Shown here: positions 25,501 to 35,790 of the stretch, piece after piece
Numbering within the stretch: position 1 is the first letter of the stretch
How the letters are laid out: each line of letters opens with the position of its first letter
Assembly: GCA_029948255.1 (NCBI GenBank)
Contig: JALIZF010001518.1
Coordinates: forward strand, 213,501 to 277,500
DNA from: Telmatactis stephensoni
Taxonomy: Eukaryota > Cnidaria > Anthozoa > Actiniaria > Isophelliidae
Length of the DNA: 64,000 nucleotides
Reading direction: 5' to 3'
Translations under genes and position numbers: made by a program
Notes under the pieces: model-generated
Seen by the model: only the letters and a program-made list of their open reading frames with translations
Told to the model about the DNA's origin: nothing
The model's database searches: none

Positions 25501-25532
25501 ACTGGATATATTATCTGATTATAAGTGAATAA
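13791..25532 (+). CDS. Cys-loop ligand-gated anion channel subunit (GABA-A/glycine receptor-like), eight exons
   Basis: Plasma-membrane pentameric receptor subunit, probably chloride-conducting. Exons 13791-13855, 16043-16155, 20120-20190, 21074-21300, 22872-22954, 23721-23852, 24461-24849, 25260-25532 join in phase: 1353 nt, 450 residues plus stop, the usual family length. Signal peptide at 1-20 (KLLMLVWIL core). Extracellular motifs: NSPVIIKTDIKLMSIG (61-76), YFRQSWYDPRLAY, WQPDTIFENE, and the Cys-loop CPMDFHKFPMDEQEC (C166-C180, 13 residues between). TM1 about 248-270; TM2 follows PAR (276-278) with VSLGITTVLTMTTLL, the signature of anion-selective members; TM3 309-331; TM4 429-448. The pre-TM1 exons have no second cysteine pair, so GABA-A-like fits better than glycine receptor. 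The ligand cannot be read from sequence. Exon 1 is the least certain, resting on phase, a signal peptide and a GTAAGT donor. Confidence 0.9.
13856..16042. other. Receptor intron 1
   Basis: AT-rich with no supported exon or full transposon. A small hairpin at about 15928-15962 has AAGGCGTTAC facing GTAACGCCTT. The ORF near 15685-15885 has no recognisable domain. Confidence 0.5.
17131..17260. mobile_element. Partial copy of the CACGTG-palindrome MITE
   Basis: It begins GCACTAACAGGTCACGTGAC and continues CCTATCTCCCCTAAATCAAG, matching one arm of the element at 21801-22224, then AATGCCAGAATAGAAAGA before similarity fades. Only one end is present, so it is truncated. Confidence 0.65.
17407..17925 (+). 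other. Unidentified 172-codon ORF inside a receptor intron
   Basis: I do not recognise this protein. It is rich in Asp, Glu, Thr and Ser; the middle carries two similar motifs, MECEVLSAGF and VADCEVPSAV, with conserved spacing of Cys and Val, and the end has a CTGC pair. A donor-like CAG/GTGAAC at 17861-17862 follows GCINQ, and another, AAG/GTGAGG, lies near the end, so it could be an exon of a nested gene or the N-terminal part of a transposon protein. The codons look non-random but no domain supports a function. It does not join the receptor exons: phase and family similarity are satisfied without it. Confidence 0.35.
18103..19125 (+). mobile_element. 5'-truncated LINE (Jockey/CR1-like) reverse transcriptase C-terminus with 3' UTR
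   Basis: The frame is open from about 18112 (HYLELKKWLDSNKLSLN) through ATG 18173 to a stop at 18862. It carries the RT thumb/connection motifs YKCLGVHLDERLTW, SLILPYLDYCSAVWG and LQKLQNRAARIITG, and the typical end GACLWNSLPTKAK. Catalytic palm motifs are missing, so only the 3' part inserted. After the stop come an (AAT)n run, a hairpin-like TTTAGCCAGGGTAG/CCCTGG region and an end near AATAAAGTTCATTCATT. The reading frame is intact, suggesting a fairly young insertion. It lies in sense orientation in the second receptor intron. Clade assignment within the APE-type LINEs is uncertain. Confidence 0.85.
19480..19570. repeat. (GATT)n-type microsatellite
   Basis: GATT/GACT tetranucleotide repeats with interruptions, in the receptor intron. 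Confidence 0.9.
20654..20867. mobile_element. MITE with internal GGCGATTTT/GGTCGATTTT array
   Basis: The ends AGGCCTACTCCGGGCCCTAA and TTAGGGCCCGGAATAGGCT are inverted. The right half is an array of about ten 10-base units alternating GGTCGATTTT and AGGCGATTTT. It lies in the receptor intron before exon 4. Confidence 0.75.
21396..21580. mobile_element. Long perfect-armed palindrome (MITE) in receptor intron
   Basis: Arms of about 60 bases (AACAAATTGAAGATAGTTTT ... GACGTCAAAAA and its complement ending in TTCAATTTGTT) pair essentially without mismatch around a short centre rich in GAGCGCAGCGAG. Near-identical arms suggest recent insertion or foldback maintenance. A fragment, GTCAGTACTCTTATTAA, recurs at about 21684-21700. 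Confidence 0.8.
21801..22224. mobile_element. Long palindromic MITE with CACGTG in its termini
   Basis: The termini ATAGGCCATATGCACTAACA and TGTTAGTGCATATCGCCTAT continue inward as GGTCACGTGACCCTATCTCC on both arms. Inner arms also pair (AAATTTAAGA, TTAAGATTCGTT, CATCCAACGCG). Each arm is about 200 bases, with more mismatches toward the middle. A partial relative is at 17131-17260. Confidence 0.8.
22324..22349. repeat. (CATA)n microsatellite
   Basis: Six uninterrupted CATA units within the receptor intron. Confidence 0.9.
23160..23484. mobile_element. Complex inverted-repeat element with AACCCGCTACA and AAGTATTATACTT motifs
   Basis: The inner arms CACAAGTATTATACTTGTCG and CGACAAGTATAATACTTGTG are inverted copies. 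The outer arms pair as TGGCAAGAATTGTAACCCGC facing GCGGGATAAACATTTTTGCC. ACCCGCTACAG or its complement occurs about seven times inside. It lies between receptor exons 5 and 6. Confidence 0.7.
24125..24280 (+). mobile_element. Possible tRNA-derived SINE
   Basis: It has a box B-like GTGCGATTCCCGGACG and, about 90 bases on, GGGTCCTCCGGTTTTCCTCG, resembling the plus-sense tail (CTCCGGTTTTTTCC) of the SINEs at 2.4 and 7.9 kb. The head is weak. Confidence 0.4.
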
Positions 25533-25553
25533 CAATACTTAATCACAAATTGA

Positions 25554-25588
25554 CAAACAAACAAACAAACAAACAAACAAACAAACAG
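25554..25588. repeat. (CAAA)n microsatellite
   Basis: Tetranucleotide run about 25 bases after the receptor stop, in its 3' UTR. Confidence 0.9.
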
Positions 25589-25701
25589 TTTATTTAGACA
25601 CATGATTTGCTAATATTTACAATGGACAGTTTTTAAATTCAGAAGAGTACATAGAGTTTTCAATAATTATATTAGACATAGATAGGTGTGCCTAAGGGCT
25701 A

Positions 25702-25707
25702 AATAAA
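25702..25707 (+). terminator. Candidate poly(A) signal of the receptor gene
   Basis: AATAAA 170 bases after the stop codon, the nearest canonical hexamer. Confidence 0.4.
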
Positions 25708-26003
25708 CTAAAAGTTATCTTGTTAGCCCTTAGATTAGATGCTGATTTGCAAGTTTAAATGAATAATGAAAAGTAAGAAGGAAAAAAAGAAAGTTTATGA
25801 CAGATAAATTAACTGAATATTACATGAGATACTTAAAAAGATAATACAACGAGATTTAGGTGATTCATAAGATGGTTTCAAAAACATATAGTTATCAGTT
25901 AGACAACAGAAAGCCGCGCGCCCATGGCGTTATAGACGCACGAGAGAAAATATAAAGAACGATTAACAAACGTAAGAGTGGCACGAGCACGTTAAAAACG
26001 GAG

Positions 26004-26176
26004 CCGTGCAGCCCATGGGGAAATAGTTCATAGATTTTTCAGCCAATCAGCGCGCGCGTTATATGTGTCGCCATCTTAAAAACGAACAATTTGAAAAAGA
26101 CGATGACGAAGATAGAGCGCGCGCAGTGCAGCCCATGGGCAAATAGTTCATAGCTTTCTGGCCAATCAGAGCGCGC
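26004..26176. repeat. Direct repeats with CCAATCA
   Basis: Two copies of about 55 bases (26004-26066, 26124-26176) share GTGCAGCCCATGGG, AAATAGTTCATAG, GCCAATCAG and GCGCGCG. A shorter part (GCGCGCCCATGG) sits at about 25916. These are diverged tandem units downstream of the receptor. Confidence 0.65.
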
Positions 26177-26614
26177 GTAAGATTGTAGCTATGTTATAAA
26201 AAGTTATATTTTAGGGTCATTCAAATTGCAATAACAACAAGTAAGATTTGGCTTTGTTTGAAAATTTTTTAAAGCTTTTATTAGACTTTTATCGAAAAGG
26301 AATGTTTCCAAAAAGTGAAGCGTTTTATATTTGTACAGTGTACATTGACAAGATAAAGAATCTTTTATAAGGACTCCGTGACGACCAGATGGCGTTTTAT
26401 ATAGGCGTATCTTTTTGTTTGCATTTTCGTTCATAAATAGTAATAAATCGAATTTAATTTACAAACAAACAAGCCATAATAATCGCAAAGAAAGTATTAT
26501 ATTCAGTAAAACCTGAACATTTCAAAGCGATATCTTAAGTAGTAAGTAGTTTCGAATTTACAGGTCTTTGAAAATGACAAAATGTACTAAGAATGTAATA
26601 GTTTATGGTTCGGC

Positions 26615-26849
26615 TTAGCCTCCTCCGCAGGCAACCTTTTGAATTAGGGAATTAGGCTTGAATTGGGCTTCCTGTGCAAAAATTAGGGAAGAAAAAGACT
26701 AGGGACGAAAAGGGGGAGGAAAAAAGAAGAAGGGGTTAACTCTCGCCACTTTTACCCACCCCCATTTCTTGCCAGTCCTCTCAGAGATCCCACAGGAAAC
26801 CCAAAAGCAGCAATAAAACTCAAAAGAGTTGCCTCAGGAGGAGGCTAGG
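26615..26849. mobile_element. MITE with TTAGCCTCCTCCGCAGGCAAC termini
   Basis: The left TTAGCCTCCTCCGCAGGCAA and the complementary right TTGCCTCAGGAGGAGGCTAG enclose a purine-rich core of about 190 bases. Termini resemble the 75-bp element at 43548-43622. Confidence 0.75.
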
Positions 26850-27083
26850 TTCGGCTGTGGCAAGAGCTAGTTGGCCCAGCTATACATTTAATTTATTGCA
26901 AAATTTTACGAGTCTTGAAGAATATTGAAGCAATGGCGATTCAATTTTCAGGTATATCTAAGAGTGATTCATTCTTACCATTTTGTAAAGCCTGTTTACT
27001 AACAGCTTGAAAATTTGATTTATGCAAATGAAGCAAAATGTAAACATTATATAGGTCAGCAAAGATCTTCCTAAGGGCAGCCC

Positions 27084-27499
27084 TAAGAGCCCGATTACAT
27101 GACGATTTTCACCCCAAGCTGACGTTTCAGCCCGGTCAGGCGGGCCGAACTTCAGCCCGGTCTCCTCAACAAATGTATATAAAATTAAGTTTTCGATTAC
27201 ACGAAGAAATTTGATCCCGGGCTGAATTCAGCCCGGAAGGAAATTCCAGCCCGGGTCAAGCTAACCGGGCTGGAAGGTTCAGCCCGGCGAAATGGGCTGA
27301 AAATTCTCATGTAATCGCGACTGAACATTTCAGCCCGGGCTGCAAACCTGAGCCACGCTGTATTGTGGCAGCGGAAAGTGTATTGAACAGGCGCTTTGAA
27401 GTGGTTACAAAACCTAGCCCGGGCTGTTTTTGTCATGTAATCACGAAAAAATGTCAGCCCGGTCAGGTGGGCTGAAAATCGCCATATAATCGGTACCTA
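27084..27499. mobile_element. MITE packed with CAGCCCGG motifs
   Basis: The left GAGCCCGATTACATGACGAT and right ATCGCCATATAATCGGTACC are inverted, flanked by TAA on both sides. Between them CAGCCCGG, GGGCTGAA or close variants occur more than a dozen times in both orientations. Confidence 0.75.
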
Positions 27500-27796
27500 A
27501 GTTGTATGTTTACAGAAATAATTCCAAGTCTTCTCCTTTTACAATGCCATATGAACTGTTGGGATTCAAAATCATAATTAGAGTGAACTTTTTGCCGTAG
27601 ACTTTTTAGGTGATATCAGCCTGAACCAAACTTCTATCAATATAAACTGCAACTACGATCCCCTCCCCTCCCCCCGAGAAAATACCATACTTTTTGTTAA
27701 TGATACTTAATAAGAAATGTAAAAATAATAAAGTTATTACCATAAACGTTGCGATTTTGTTTTATCCTACAGAAAAACTCATTTATTTATTCAGTC

Positions 27797-27939
27797 AGCC
27801 TAGCTTGCGTAGTAAGCGTTTCTTTGGTTGGAGAGAGGGGGGGGGGGGGGGAGAAGGGGGGGAGAAGGGGGCTGGTTTTCCTCTGTTAACCACCGCTGTA
27901 TGGATCCCCCCTTTCCCCTAAACAAACCGCAGGCTAGGC
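27797..27939. mobile_element. MITE with GCCTAGCTTGCG termini
   Basis: The left GCCTAGCTTGCGTAG and right CGCAGGCTAGGC are inverted. The core has long G runs then C-rich sequence, the plan of the element at 10468-10600. Confidence 0.7.
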
Positions 27940-28555
27940 CCAGCCCTGACAAAGGCAACCTATAACAAAGCCACTAGCCAAGACAAAAATATGTATTACA
28001 ATTCATGGTGATTGAGTGAGCATTGTGAGTCACCAATTGTGTCTAGTTTGCCTACGCTCTTGCGGAGTTTGAGTGCAGTATGAAATCACGCACGTGAAAA
28101 AAAAGATCTCTAGTCCAATTAAGACATTATTTGTGATAAATGTTAGTTAGAAGAAGGAGCTGTTTTCAACAATTCTTATTGTATATGTACAGTAACTTGT
28201 AGACAAGATTAATGTCTTCATTTCAGAGGCGTTTTTGCGCTCCTGGACCTGGAAATACGTCACAACTTGAGCTTCTCGTCCGGTCACGTACAGTCACAGG
28301 TAGCCAAAACATAGGATTATGGGCGGTGTCAAGGTTTTTCGGCAATCTTTACTTGAAAGTGTGTAAGATTAAAATCTTCTAAGATGTATTCATGATAGTA
28401 GTCTTATTGTTCAAGTGCCATTATAACCACTAATTTCGGAAATTTTGAAGATTGTTCCTTCCGTGGAAATATTTTATGGTTTGGTGTGCTTGGATTAAGA
28501 CATCTCCTAATCTCAATATGCAAATAAGTTATAGCCCAAGAATTATCAAATATAG

Positions 28556-28845
28556 CTATTTCAAAAAAGGTTGACGGGGCAAATGGCGAATGGCAATCGG
28601 CGATTGGTGATTGCACGACCGAAAGGAAATTTGGGGTAATTAACAAGAATTGCTTCATTTTCATTAATTAAATACCCAAGCAATGTCCTTACCATTCAGT
28701 CATGACCTTATTGGACAAAGTGGTCGATAGGCGATTCATATATCTCCGCGTCAGATAGCGGTCTAATAGCGTGACCACAGTTCCTTCCGGTCGTGCAGTC
28801 ACCAATCGCCGATTGCCTCTCGCTGTTCGCCCCGTCAATAGTTAT
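28556..28845. mobile_element. MITE with AAAAGGTTGACGGGGC termini and GGCGATTGGTGA arms
   Basis: The left arm GACGGGGCAAATGGCGAATG then GGCGATTGGTGATTGCACGA pairs with the right arm TCGTGCAGTCACCAATCGCC then TTCGCCCCGTC. The outermost CTATTTCAAAAAAGGTTG is shared with the element at 45393-45646. Confidence 0.75.
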
Positions 28846-30660
28846 ATACAATACACCAGAGATAATATAATAAACTTATGACTAGTTTTCCATTTGCAAA
28901 AACATTTTCATTGATAAAATGCACTGCAGTATGGTGAATATTTTTGCTACTTCACTCGAACACACCTGTTGCAAGATTAGAAACAAAATTAGACAAATTC
29001 CTGGATTGACGTCACGTTATTGCATTTTCCAATTTCAAATGCATGTAACTCAAAAAAATAGACATCCTAGCTCATTCAAGAATATTAAGTCATTCAGCTT
29101 TTCATTTCACGAAGAAATGATTATTTCAAATTAGGGGTTATGGGCAATTTAAAGAACAATGTGGAGTAGAAATATATAGTTACAACATTTTTGAGCGATA
29201 TTTTAATATAAAATAAAAGCTCTTTCACTTGCTCATAAATTTAGGAAAGTTTTGCAACTTCCATGAGCCTTTTTCGACCACTATCACTTAAGAGGGGATT
29301 TGTTTTCAATATCGAGTAACAATGGCTAAAAGTGCCTAAAACTAGCCTCTCGAGCAAGTTTTAATTCAAATTTTCGTTTTGGATTAACACTCAAATTCTG
29401 TTTTTATCGGTTAGTAATCGATCTACTAAGATATTATGTCTGTTTATAACAGTCTTTTCAGTTGTACAAAGCGGTTATCCTGTATTTTTATTTAAATTTT
29501 GATAGCAACTTTCAAGTTAAATGTAAGAAATTATATATGGTATTTACATAATGTAAGCGAAAGAAGGCATAAAAATCATTTACGATTCAAGTCTTCACTT
29601 TGGATTAAAACTGTTATCCAACTTTTATTAATCAAACCACTTACAAACAACCTAAACTTTCTGAAAGTAATAAGTTTGTTCAACAGTTATTCTTCAGCTG
29701 AATAGTTTTTGTCACCCAATGCTTGAACGTGAAAAAAAATATCCTCTTAATTAAATTTTATTTCTCCGCAATTATAAAAAGCACAGAAACAGTTCTCCTA
29801 TGTCTATCTTTCTTATAAATTATCTTTAAAATAAACTTTTACTCCAGATTTTTCGTCAACGGATTACCGAAAAATAATTAATTGAAACTGACCGAGTCTG
29901 CTGAACGGTTCGCCGTGGCCAAGGTAAGTACTTGGTGTATGTAACACTTCCTTCTCGCCATTCTCCTCACAAAGCTCTCGTAAGTGCGCTGCGTGATTTC
30001 CTGAATCCGATTGGCCAGCAAACAAACAGACAGACAGACAAACAATAAGCCAAGACTTGGAGCAAGTAGTAAAGCAGGGGGAGATGTATATGGCGAAAAC
30101 TTGCCTCAGAGGGTAGGGGAGGTGCAAATAACCTCAGAAAAATAAGATATTATTTTCACAGGTCAATATTTACTTTAAAGAGGTATTCAGATACAATTAT
30201 CTCCCTTCCCCCCTGACCCAACGTTTTGTTGGTTAGCTATCTGGTGACTGCAGATGGTCACGGTGAATTGTTTCTGAGTCATGCACTGCTGGCCACTGCA
30301 TGTAGCCCTTTCTCTATCACGTTTGGAGAGTTGTGTACACAACAATACAAGAGAATATATGGAGACTGAGGCTGATGAGTTCTGTGTAAAAAATAATAAT
30401 AATAAAACTAAAGCAATGATTTTCTTTTCATGATTGAAGTCTTTTGGGGTCTTTTTTGTCCTTTGGGAGCGATTTCAGAATATTTCGACCTCAACGATTT
30501 TTAGTCCTAAGAAGAAGTAAACAAATCAAGAAAAGCAAAATTATCAAACAACCTATAGCTGCAACTTCGTACAGAATGGCCAGGACAACGGCACATGCCC
30601 GAAAACAGGTACAAGAAATCTGAAAGCTCATGTGCTTCGAAGTTTAAGAAAAGTAATGCA
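28846..30660. other. Intergenic stretch, no feature recognised
   Basis: AT-rich, with a short CAGA microsatellite near 30022-30040. No supported exon, RNA gene or transposon end. The ORFs are short with no domain. Confidence 0.5.
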
Positions 30661-30663
30661 AGC

Positions 30664-31027
30664 ATTCTGCCCATATATTTGCTCTACGGGTATGTGCCGC
30701 TGGATAGGGTATGGGTTTTGGCCCTGCTGTCTTGACTGACAGGGTATACATTTTACCCAAAATTGTCTTAAACAGGATCTAGAAATTTTGACGAGATCCC
30801 AAGCCATATCATCTCGTTTGTGTCTTAGATAGGGTACGATATTCAAAATAAACTAAAAAGCGCCTCTTCAGCCGTTTTTTGTCTAGGCTAGGATCGATTT
30901 TCTTCTCATTTAGTCATTTGTCTTGAACAGGGTATGATTTTTTCACTTTCGAGTGTCTTAAACAGGGTCAGGTTTCTAGAACTCCGGCGGCACACCCCTA
31001 TCCAAAATGGGGTTGAGTACCCACCCC
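30664..31027. repeat. Repeat element with several CTTAAACAGGGTA-type motifs
   Basis: GTGCCGCTGGATAGGGTAT at the left and GGCGGCACACCCCTATCC at the right are rough inverted repeats. Inside, TGTCTT(A/G)(A/G)ACAGGGTA-like motifs recur about five times at 60-90 base spacing. Probably a non-autonomous element. Confidence 0.55.
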
Positions 31028-32030
31028 CCCCCGGGGCAATCTGATTTGAGGTACTGGAATACATGAAAAGTGACAAACTTGAACGAGGCACATCATGTAT
31101 CGACAACTGTCAGCGACCACAGAATCGGAATGTACTGATTTGAGTCCCTTACTTGACAGCCTTAAAATGATTCAGTGAATTTTAAAAAAGCTTATGTTAT
31201 ATCACCTATTACCTAAACTAAGCCATTCTAGATTTTAAATAATGTCACTCAGTATCGAAGGAATTTTAAAATAATTCAAATAATGAAGTTTTAAGTACTA
31301 AAAATATAGTGCGAATTTGGAGAACGTAAGCAAAGTCTGCATGTGGATATGTTCGGCTTATCGAACAACACGATTTCTGATATCCTTATAACAATTTGAG
31401 ATCAAAAACGAGCTTCTGGATGCATTATTTCAGTTCCCTTAAGTTTAGGAGGTCCAAAAATTATTTTGTTTATGATTAATTTTTGCAGTTAAAATCTTTC
31501 ATCGATGATATCTCATGATCAAAAGACGCTCTCTCAGAATTTGATTTATTTCGCTTGAGCTAAACTATTAGATCACGATCACGAGAACACATTTTTTTAA
31601 AGAATAAGCCTGGAACTCATAACAAAATTGAGTATATATGTAAACAGGCAATTCTTTCTCCATGTTGCCATAGTAACGCCGATACCCATATAACATACTT
31701 CATCATAAACTTCAGGATCATGATCTTTGTCCAATAGAGTGCAATACTTAATTTGATTTACCATCAGACTACTGATGAACATTAATTATTAATTATTATT
31801 ACCTCATGTAGGTTGTCAATCACTTTAATTTGTTTTCTAAAGATAGCATACGGACGTGCCGTAACGTATCAAGAATTTTTTTTTCTTCAGTTGTGTTTTT
31901 TTTTTCAAAATTGTCCGAGCAAAAAACGTGCACTTGACACGTGTAACACGTGCACTTGGGTAACGTACATACTGAAATAAACACAAAGTACGGTAAATAA
32001 AAAAGTAACCAGTTGAAATAAAATGAATGA
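31028..32030. other. Intergenic stretch, no feature recognised
   Basis: AT-rich sequence with no supported exon or element. A short palindromic ACGTGTAACACGTGCACTT occurs near 31938. Confidence 0.5.
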
Positions 32031-32054
32031 AAATTGAAATTGAAATTGAAATTG

Positions 32055-32273
32055 AAAATGAAAACAAAATAAAATAAAATAAAATAAAATAAAACAAAAT
32101 AAAATAAAATAAAATAAAATAAAATAAAATAAAATAAAATAAAATAAAATAAAATAAAATAAAATAAAATAAAATAAAATAAAATAAAATAAAATAAAAT
32201 GCCGAATGAAATGAAATGAAATGAAATGAAATAAAATAAAATAAAATAAAATGAAATAAAATGAAATAAAATT
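32055..32273. repeat. (AAAAT)n pentanucleotide microsatellite
   Basis: About 220 bases of ATAAA pentamers, with a GAAAT sub-block near 32203-32232. Confidence 0.97.
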
Positions 32274-32384
32274 CTTGTTGCAGGTATCTTTTAGCAGGAG
32301 CCCATTACTGCTTTTAGATATTTTGTCATAACTCTCATAAACTGCTTCCAGCCAACTACTAAATATTTATAGGCTTCGAGACTC

Positions 32385-32582
32385 GAGAGCACAAAAGTCA
32401 AAAACCACATTGCTATCGGAAACTTACAGGATCAGCGACAGCTTGTCTTCGTTTAAAACATCTTTAAAAACTCACTTATTTAAAATAGCCTTTAATTTGT
32501 AACTTCTGTCTTTTATATATTATTTTCATAGCGCTTAGAGCAGCACTGGATAAGCGCTTTATAAATTGTATTATTATTATTG
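32385..32582 (+). mobile_element. LINE 3' end fragment
   Basis: One frame reads LSSFKTSLKTHLFKIAFNL then stop (about 32443-32502), the usual C-terminal end of CR1/L2-like RT ORFs. The 3' UTR has AGCGCTTAGAGCAGCACTGG, ATAAGCGCTTTATAAATTG and an (ATT)n tail. The same 3' tail appears, reversed, at 49690-49760 and 45300-45375. Confidence 0.7.
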
Positions 32583-33373
32583 GCAAACACAGACATTCGT
32601 TGGATTTAAAATAGATCTTCAGATTTAATTACGTACAAATTTGATAATATTTCCTAGTTAAAATATTCATGCAAACTACTGAAAAGTTCTTTCGGTGCAA
32701 TACCAGAAATTGCGTCATTGTTCTAGCTCGTTCCAGTCTCTTCTCTATTTGATGAATATTCAAATTATGAATAATTCATAGTGACGTCACAAACCGTTGG
32801 GATATTCCAGTATTGCGTAAATTCAACAACATAGGTAAAAAAACATTGACCGACTGTACAAATAGATTAGGAAATGCTGATATGAAATAGATGAAAAGGA
32901 ATGATAAATGTTGAAAAATGAAAGAAAAAGGGAAGAAAGAAAAAAGAGTGAGACAATTTTTACTACTGAAGGATTGTAGGGGGTTAATCAGTGGTAGTTT
33001 TTATTTGTCTCCTGAGTGAACAATAAAAATAGAAGTACTGTAATTAAAAATTTATAAGTGAGGTACAGTTTCGGTACAATTGGGGAATAGTAAATATATT
33101 TAGAAAAATAGAAAAACAGCAACAACAAAAAATGTATACAAAGCACTAATTCAAACTATGCCACGAAAATATTTGAAAATTTGCTTTATAAAATTTTTCT
33201 CAATTTTAGTCCTTAACAGATTATTTTCTGGTAAGAAAGACAAACAAATTTCATTCGTTTCGTACGTGATCGGTTTGACGCTCTTTGAGTGTGTCAGACG
33301 GCACGTCAAATCATAATTATGCAGTTGTTATGGCAACGGGTAAAATTCCGTCAGGTTCTAAAAATATTGACCA

Positions 33374-35025
33374 ATGAGAAGTCAAGAACACGAAAGACTC
33401 AAATACATAAAGGAAGTTGTTTGGCACTTCGGTCTCAAGGGAGCAAACAAGAAGCAGTACAGAATAGATACGGACAAACAAGCTAGTAATATGCCGACTA
33501 TTTCTAAATTTGACAACGCAACAACGATTGCAGCAAAGAAGATGAAATCCGAAGAAACCCTGGCTTTCGATTTAGCCAAAGACTTGATGCGATACAAGCT
33601 TGGCAAAGGTTCCTATTTGAACTGTAAAACCGCTCTTCTTCTTCGTAAACTGAGCACACAAATTGAGCAAAAATATGAACTGCTATTCAAGAATTTGTGC
33701 AATCGTTTGGACTTAAATGAACGAAATGTCACGACGATATTCAGTCAACTGGCCGATGAAATCATTGGGAATGATATCAACTGGGGAAGAATTGTTGTAC
33801 TATACACATTTGGAGTAAAAGTTGCTCAGCATTTCTTACAACATGGAGTTGACTTAAGTGAAGAGTTAGAATCATGGATAGGGAACTACATAGCTGGGAA
33901 ATCAGATTGGATTCGTAAAGCAGGCGGATGGGTAAGGTTCTTTGCTCTCTTTGTCTGATTTTTCCCGAATTAGAAGACAGGAAGTTTTTAAGATGTTTTA
34001 CTTTCTATTTCATGTGTTCCTCCTTATCAATGAAACATTCGATTCTCTCATTGATAAAACAGAAAAATATTTAACGTGATTGATGATTGCCATTACTCTG
34101 TTGTTTTTCCAAAACGATCGTCATTTATTCTGAAGTCACATTTTAGAGAATATATCAAAGAGAAAAAAATTAATGAAATGATAAAGAAGGAAAGAAAAAG
34201 AAAAATTGTCATAAAGACAAGTTGACAAGTTACTATTTCTGTATTTCTGTGAGTACAGATCCTGCTTGTATGAAGCAAATCTTTTCATCCAAGGCACGAT
34301 AGATTCCATGAACGATAAAGTGTTTAAATCTCTTTAAATTTGACCATAAATGGAGTTGACAACATTTATTGTATTTGATCTCTTCCTGGGTGGTTAGGCA
34401 ATGTTCCAAAATCCCCAAAAATGCTGAAGGAAGACGTCGGAGGACAAAATATTCCAGTCTGTTCTTGCACTCTTGTGTGGTGATTGAATTCCCACGAAAT
34501 GCATTCGGGCGAATCTAATAAAAATTCCATAAATTTTTGTGTCAACCGAATATCATTTGTATTCTTTTTCGAGAAATTTCCTCGTAGATATTTTTGTACT
34601 TTTTTCTTGGAAATAATTTTCAGAAACGTATTCTGATATTTGAGAATGGTTTAAGCACTGATTGTTGTTGTGTCCAAGCAAGTTTCAGACATTCAATTTG
34701 AACTGTTTTGGAATACAATAAATCTGTGATATCTGTCTAGCTACAATAATTGTTTTATAGCAATTTATAGTTTAAGATAGTGATAATGTTCCTTCTTTGT
34801 TGTTCATTTTGACCATATTTCAAGAATGAAAAATTTTGTTTTTGAACAATTTTATCATTGTGTTTACATTTTTCTGATATATGTATTCTATTGTCTCTCC
34901 AGGAGGCCTTTTGTCAACAATTCCAAGACAAACAAGAAGAAACAGAAAAATTCTGGTGGAACAGTCTTCTGTGCACGACTCTTGGTCTTGGAACCATTGC
35001 CGCAGTGTTATATGTGAAGAGCTAA
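33374..35025 (+). CDS. BCL-2 family apoptosis regulator, two exons (226 aa)
   Basis: Multi-domain BCL-2 family member, probably on the outer mitochondrial membrane or ER. Exon 1 33374-33931 (186 codons, donor GGTAAG), exon 2 34903-35025 (40 codons plus stop). A lysine-rich N-terminal extension of about 60 residues precedes a BH4-like helix (AKDLMRYKLGKGSY, about 68-81). BH3 region at about 87-103, BH1 with NDINWGRIVVLY (133-144, NWGR 136-139), BH2 WIRKAGGWEAF spanning the splice junction, and a C-terminal membrane anchor (LLCTTLGLGTIAAVLYV) ending KS. The intron between BH1 and the BH2 end is where vertebrate BCL-2 genes also have one. The BH4 suggests a survival-type member, but function cannot be fixed from sequence. 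The BH3 lacks the usual Gly-Asp pair (LRKLSTQIE). Confidence 0.92.
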
Positions 35026-35551
35026 TAAGAGAACACTATAACAGTTTGAAACTCACAAGAACATGATGTTCTTTGGCTGACAGCACACACAGACAAAGTC
35101 CACTGCTGACATTGACAAACCCTGTCATGCCTTAAGTCCTGCCATGGACTCTATTTACAGAAGATTTGACTAAATGTCAAGCAGTATTCATCAAGAAACG
35201 AAATGAATATCAGAGAACATATACATATATATTTATATATATATATTTCTAGAGAGACTAGAAGAGAATTTATGTTGGCTTCAAGGAAGCCGTTTAATAT
35301 TGTGTACTTATGAAGTATGGCCAAAGGCCAACAGTTGAATCATAATCTGTTGTGAATAATGTTTCATATAAAATTTCCTGTTTATGAAGGTTTAGGCCAT
35401 CAGTTTAAAACAGCATGATATCTTGTTCATGAAAGGATTTATAGTATTTTGAGATTTTTATCTAATGCTGACTGTCTAATAGTGTAGATTACAAACCAAT
35501 AACATTGGTTTTCATTAATGAACTTCTTAGAAATATTTAGTCTGATGCCTA

Positions 35552-35557
35552 AATAAA
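35552..35557 (+). terminator. Candidate poly(A) signal of the BCL-2 gene
   Basis: AATAAA about 530 bases after the stop, followed by a T/G-rich stretch (TTTGTGAACCTG...TTTGTTTTTC). Confidence 0.5.
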
Positions 35558-35790
35558 CTCATTTGTGAACCTGAATGGATATTTGTTTTTCATTTGTAAA
35601 ATATAAAGAAGGCTAGAGATGAATTTTGGGTGCAGACGGCAGGGAATATAAAGATGCCTAAATTTGAAGAACAGCAAATTACTTTAATTATACAATGCAT
35701 TCTGATGATAGCTGGGCATAGCCACCCTTTACATTGCCCCCACCCCCTACACCATAAAACACTTTTAAGTACCACCATGTCCCTAGCATA

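Noticed and set aside
28236..28298. Possible small exon between TTTCAG and GTAGCC
   Set aside because: Open in one frame but short, with no homology and no phase-compatible neighbour.
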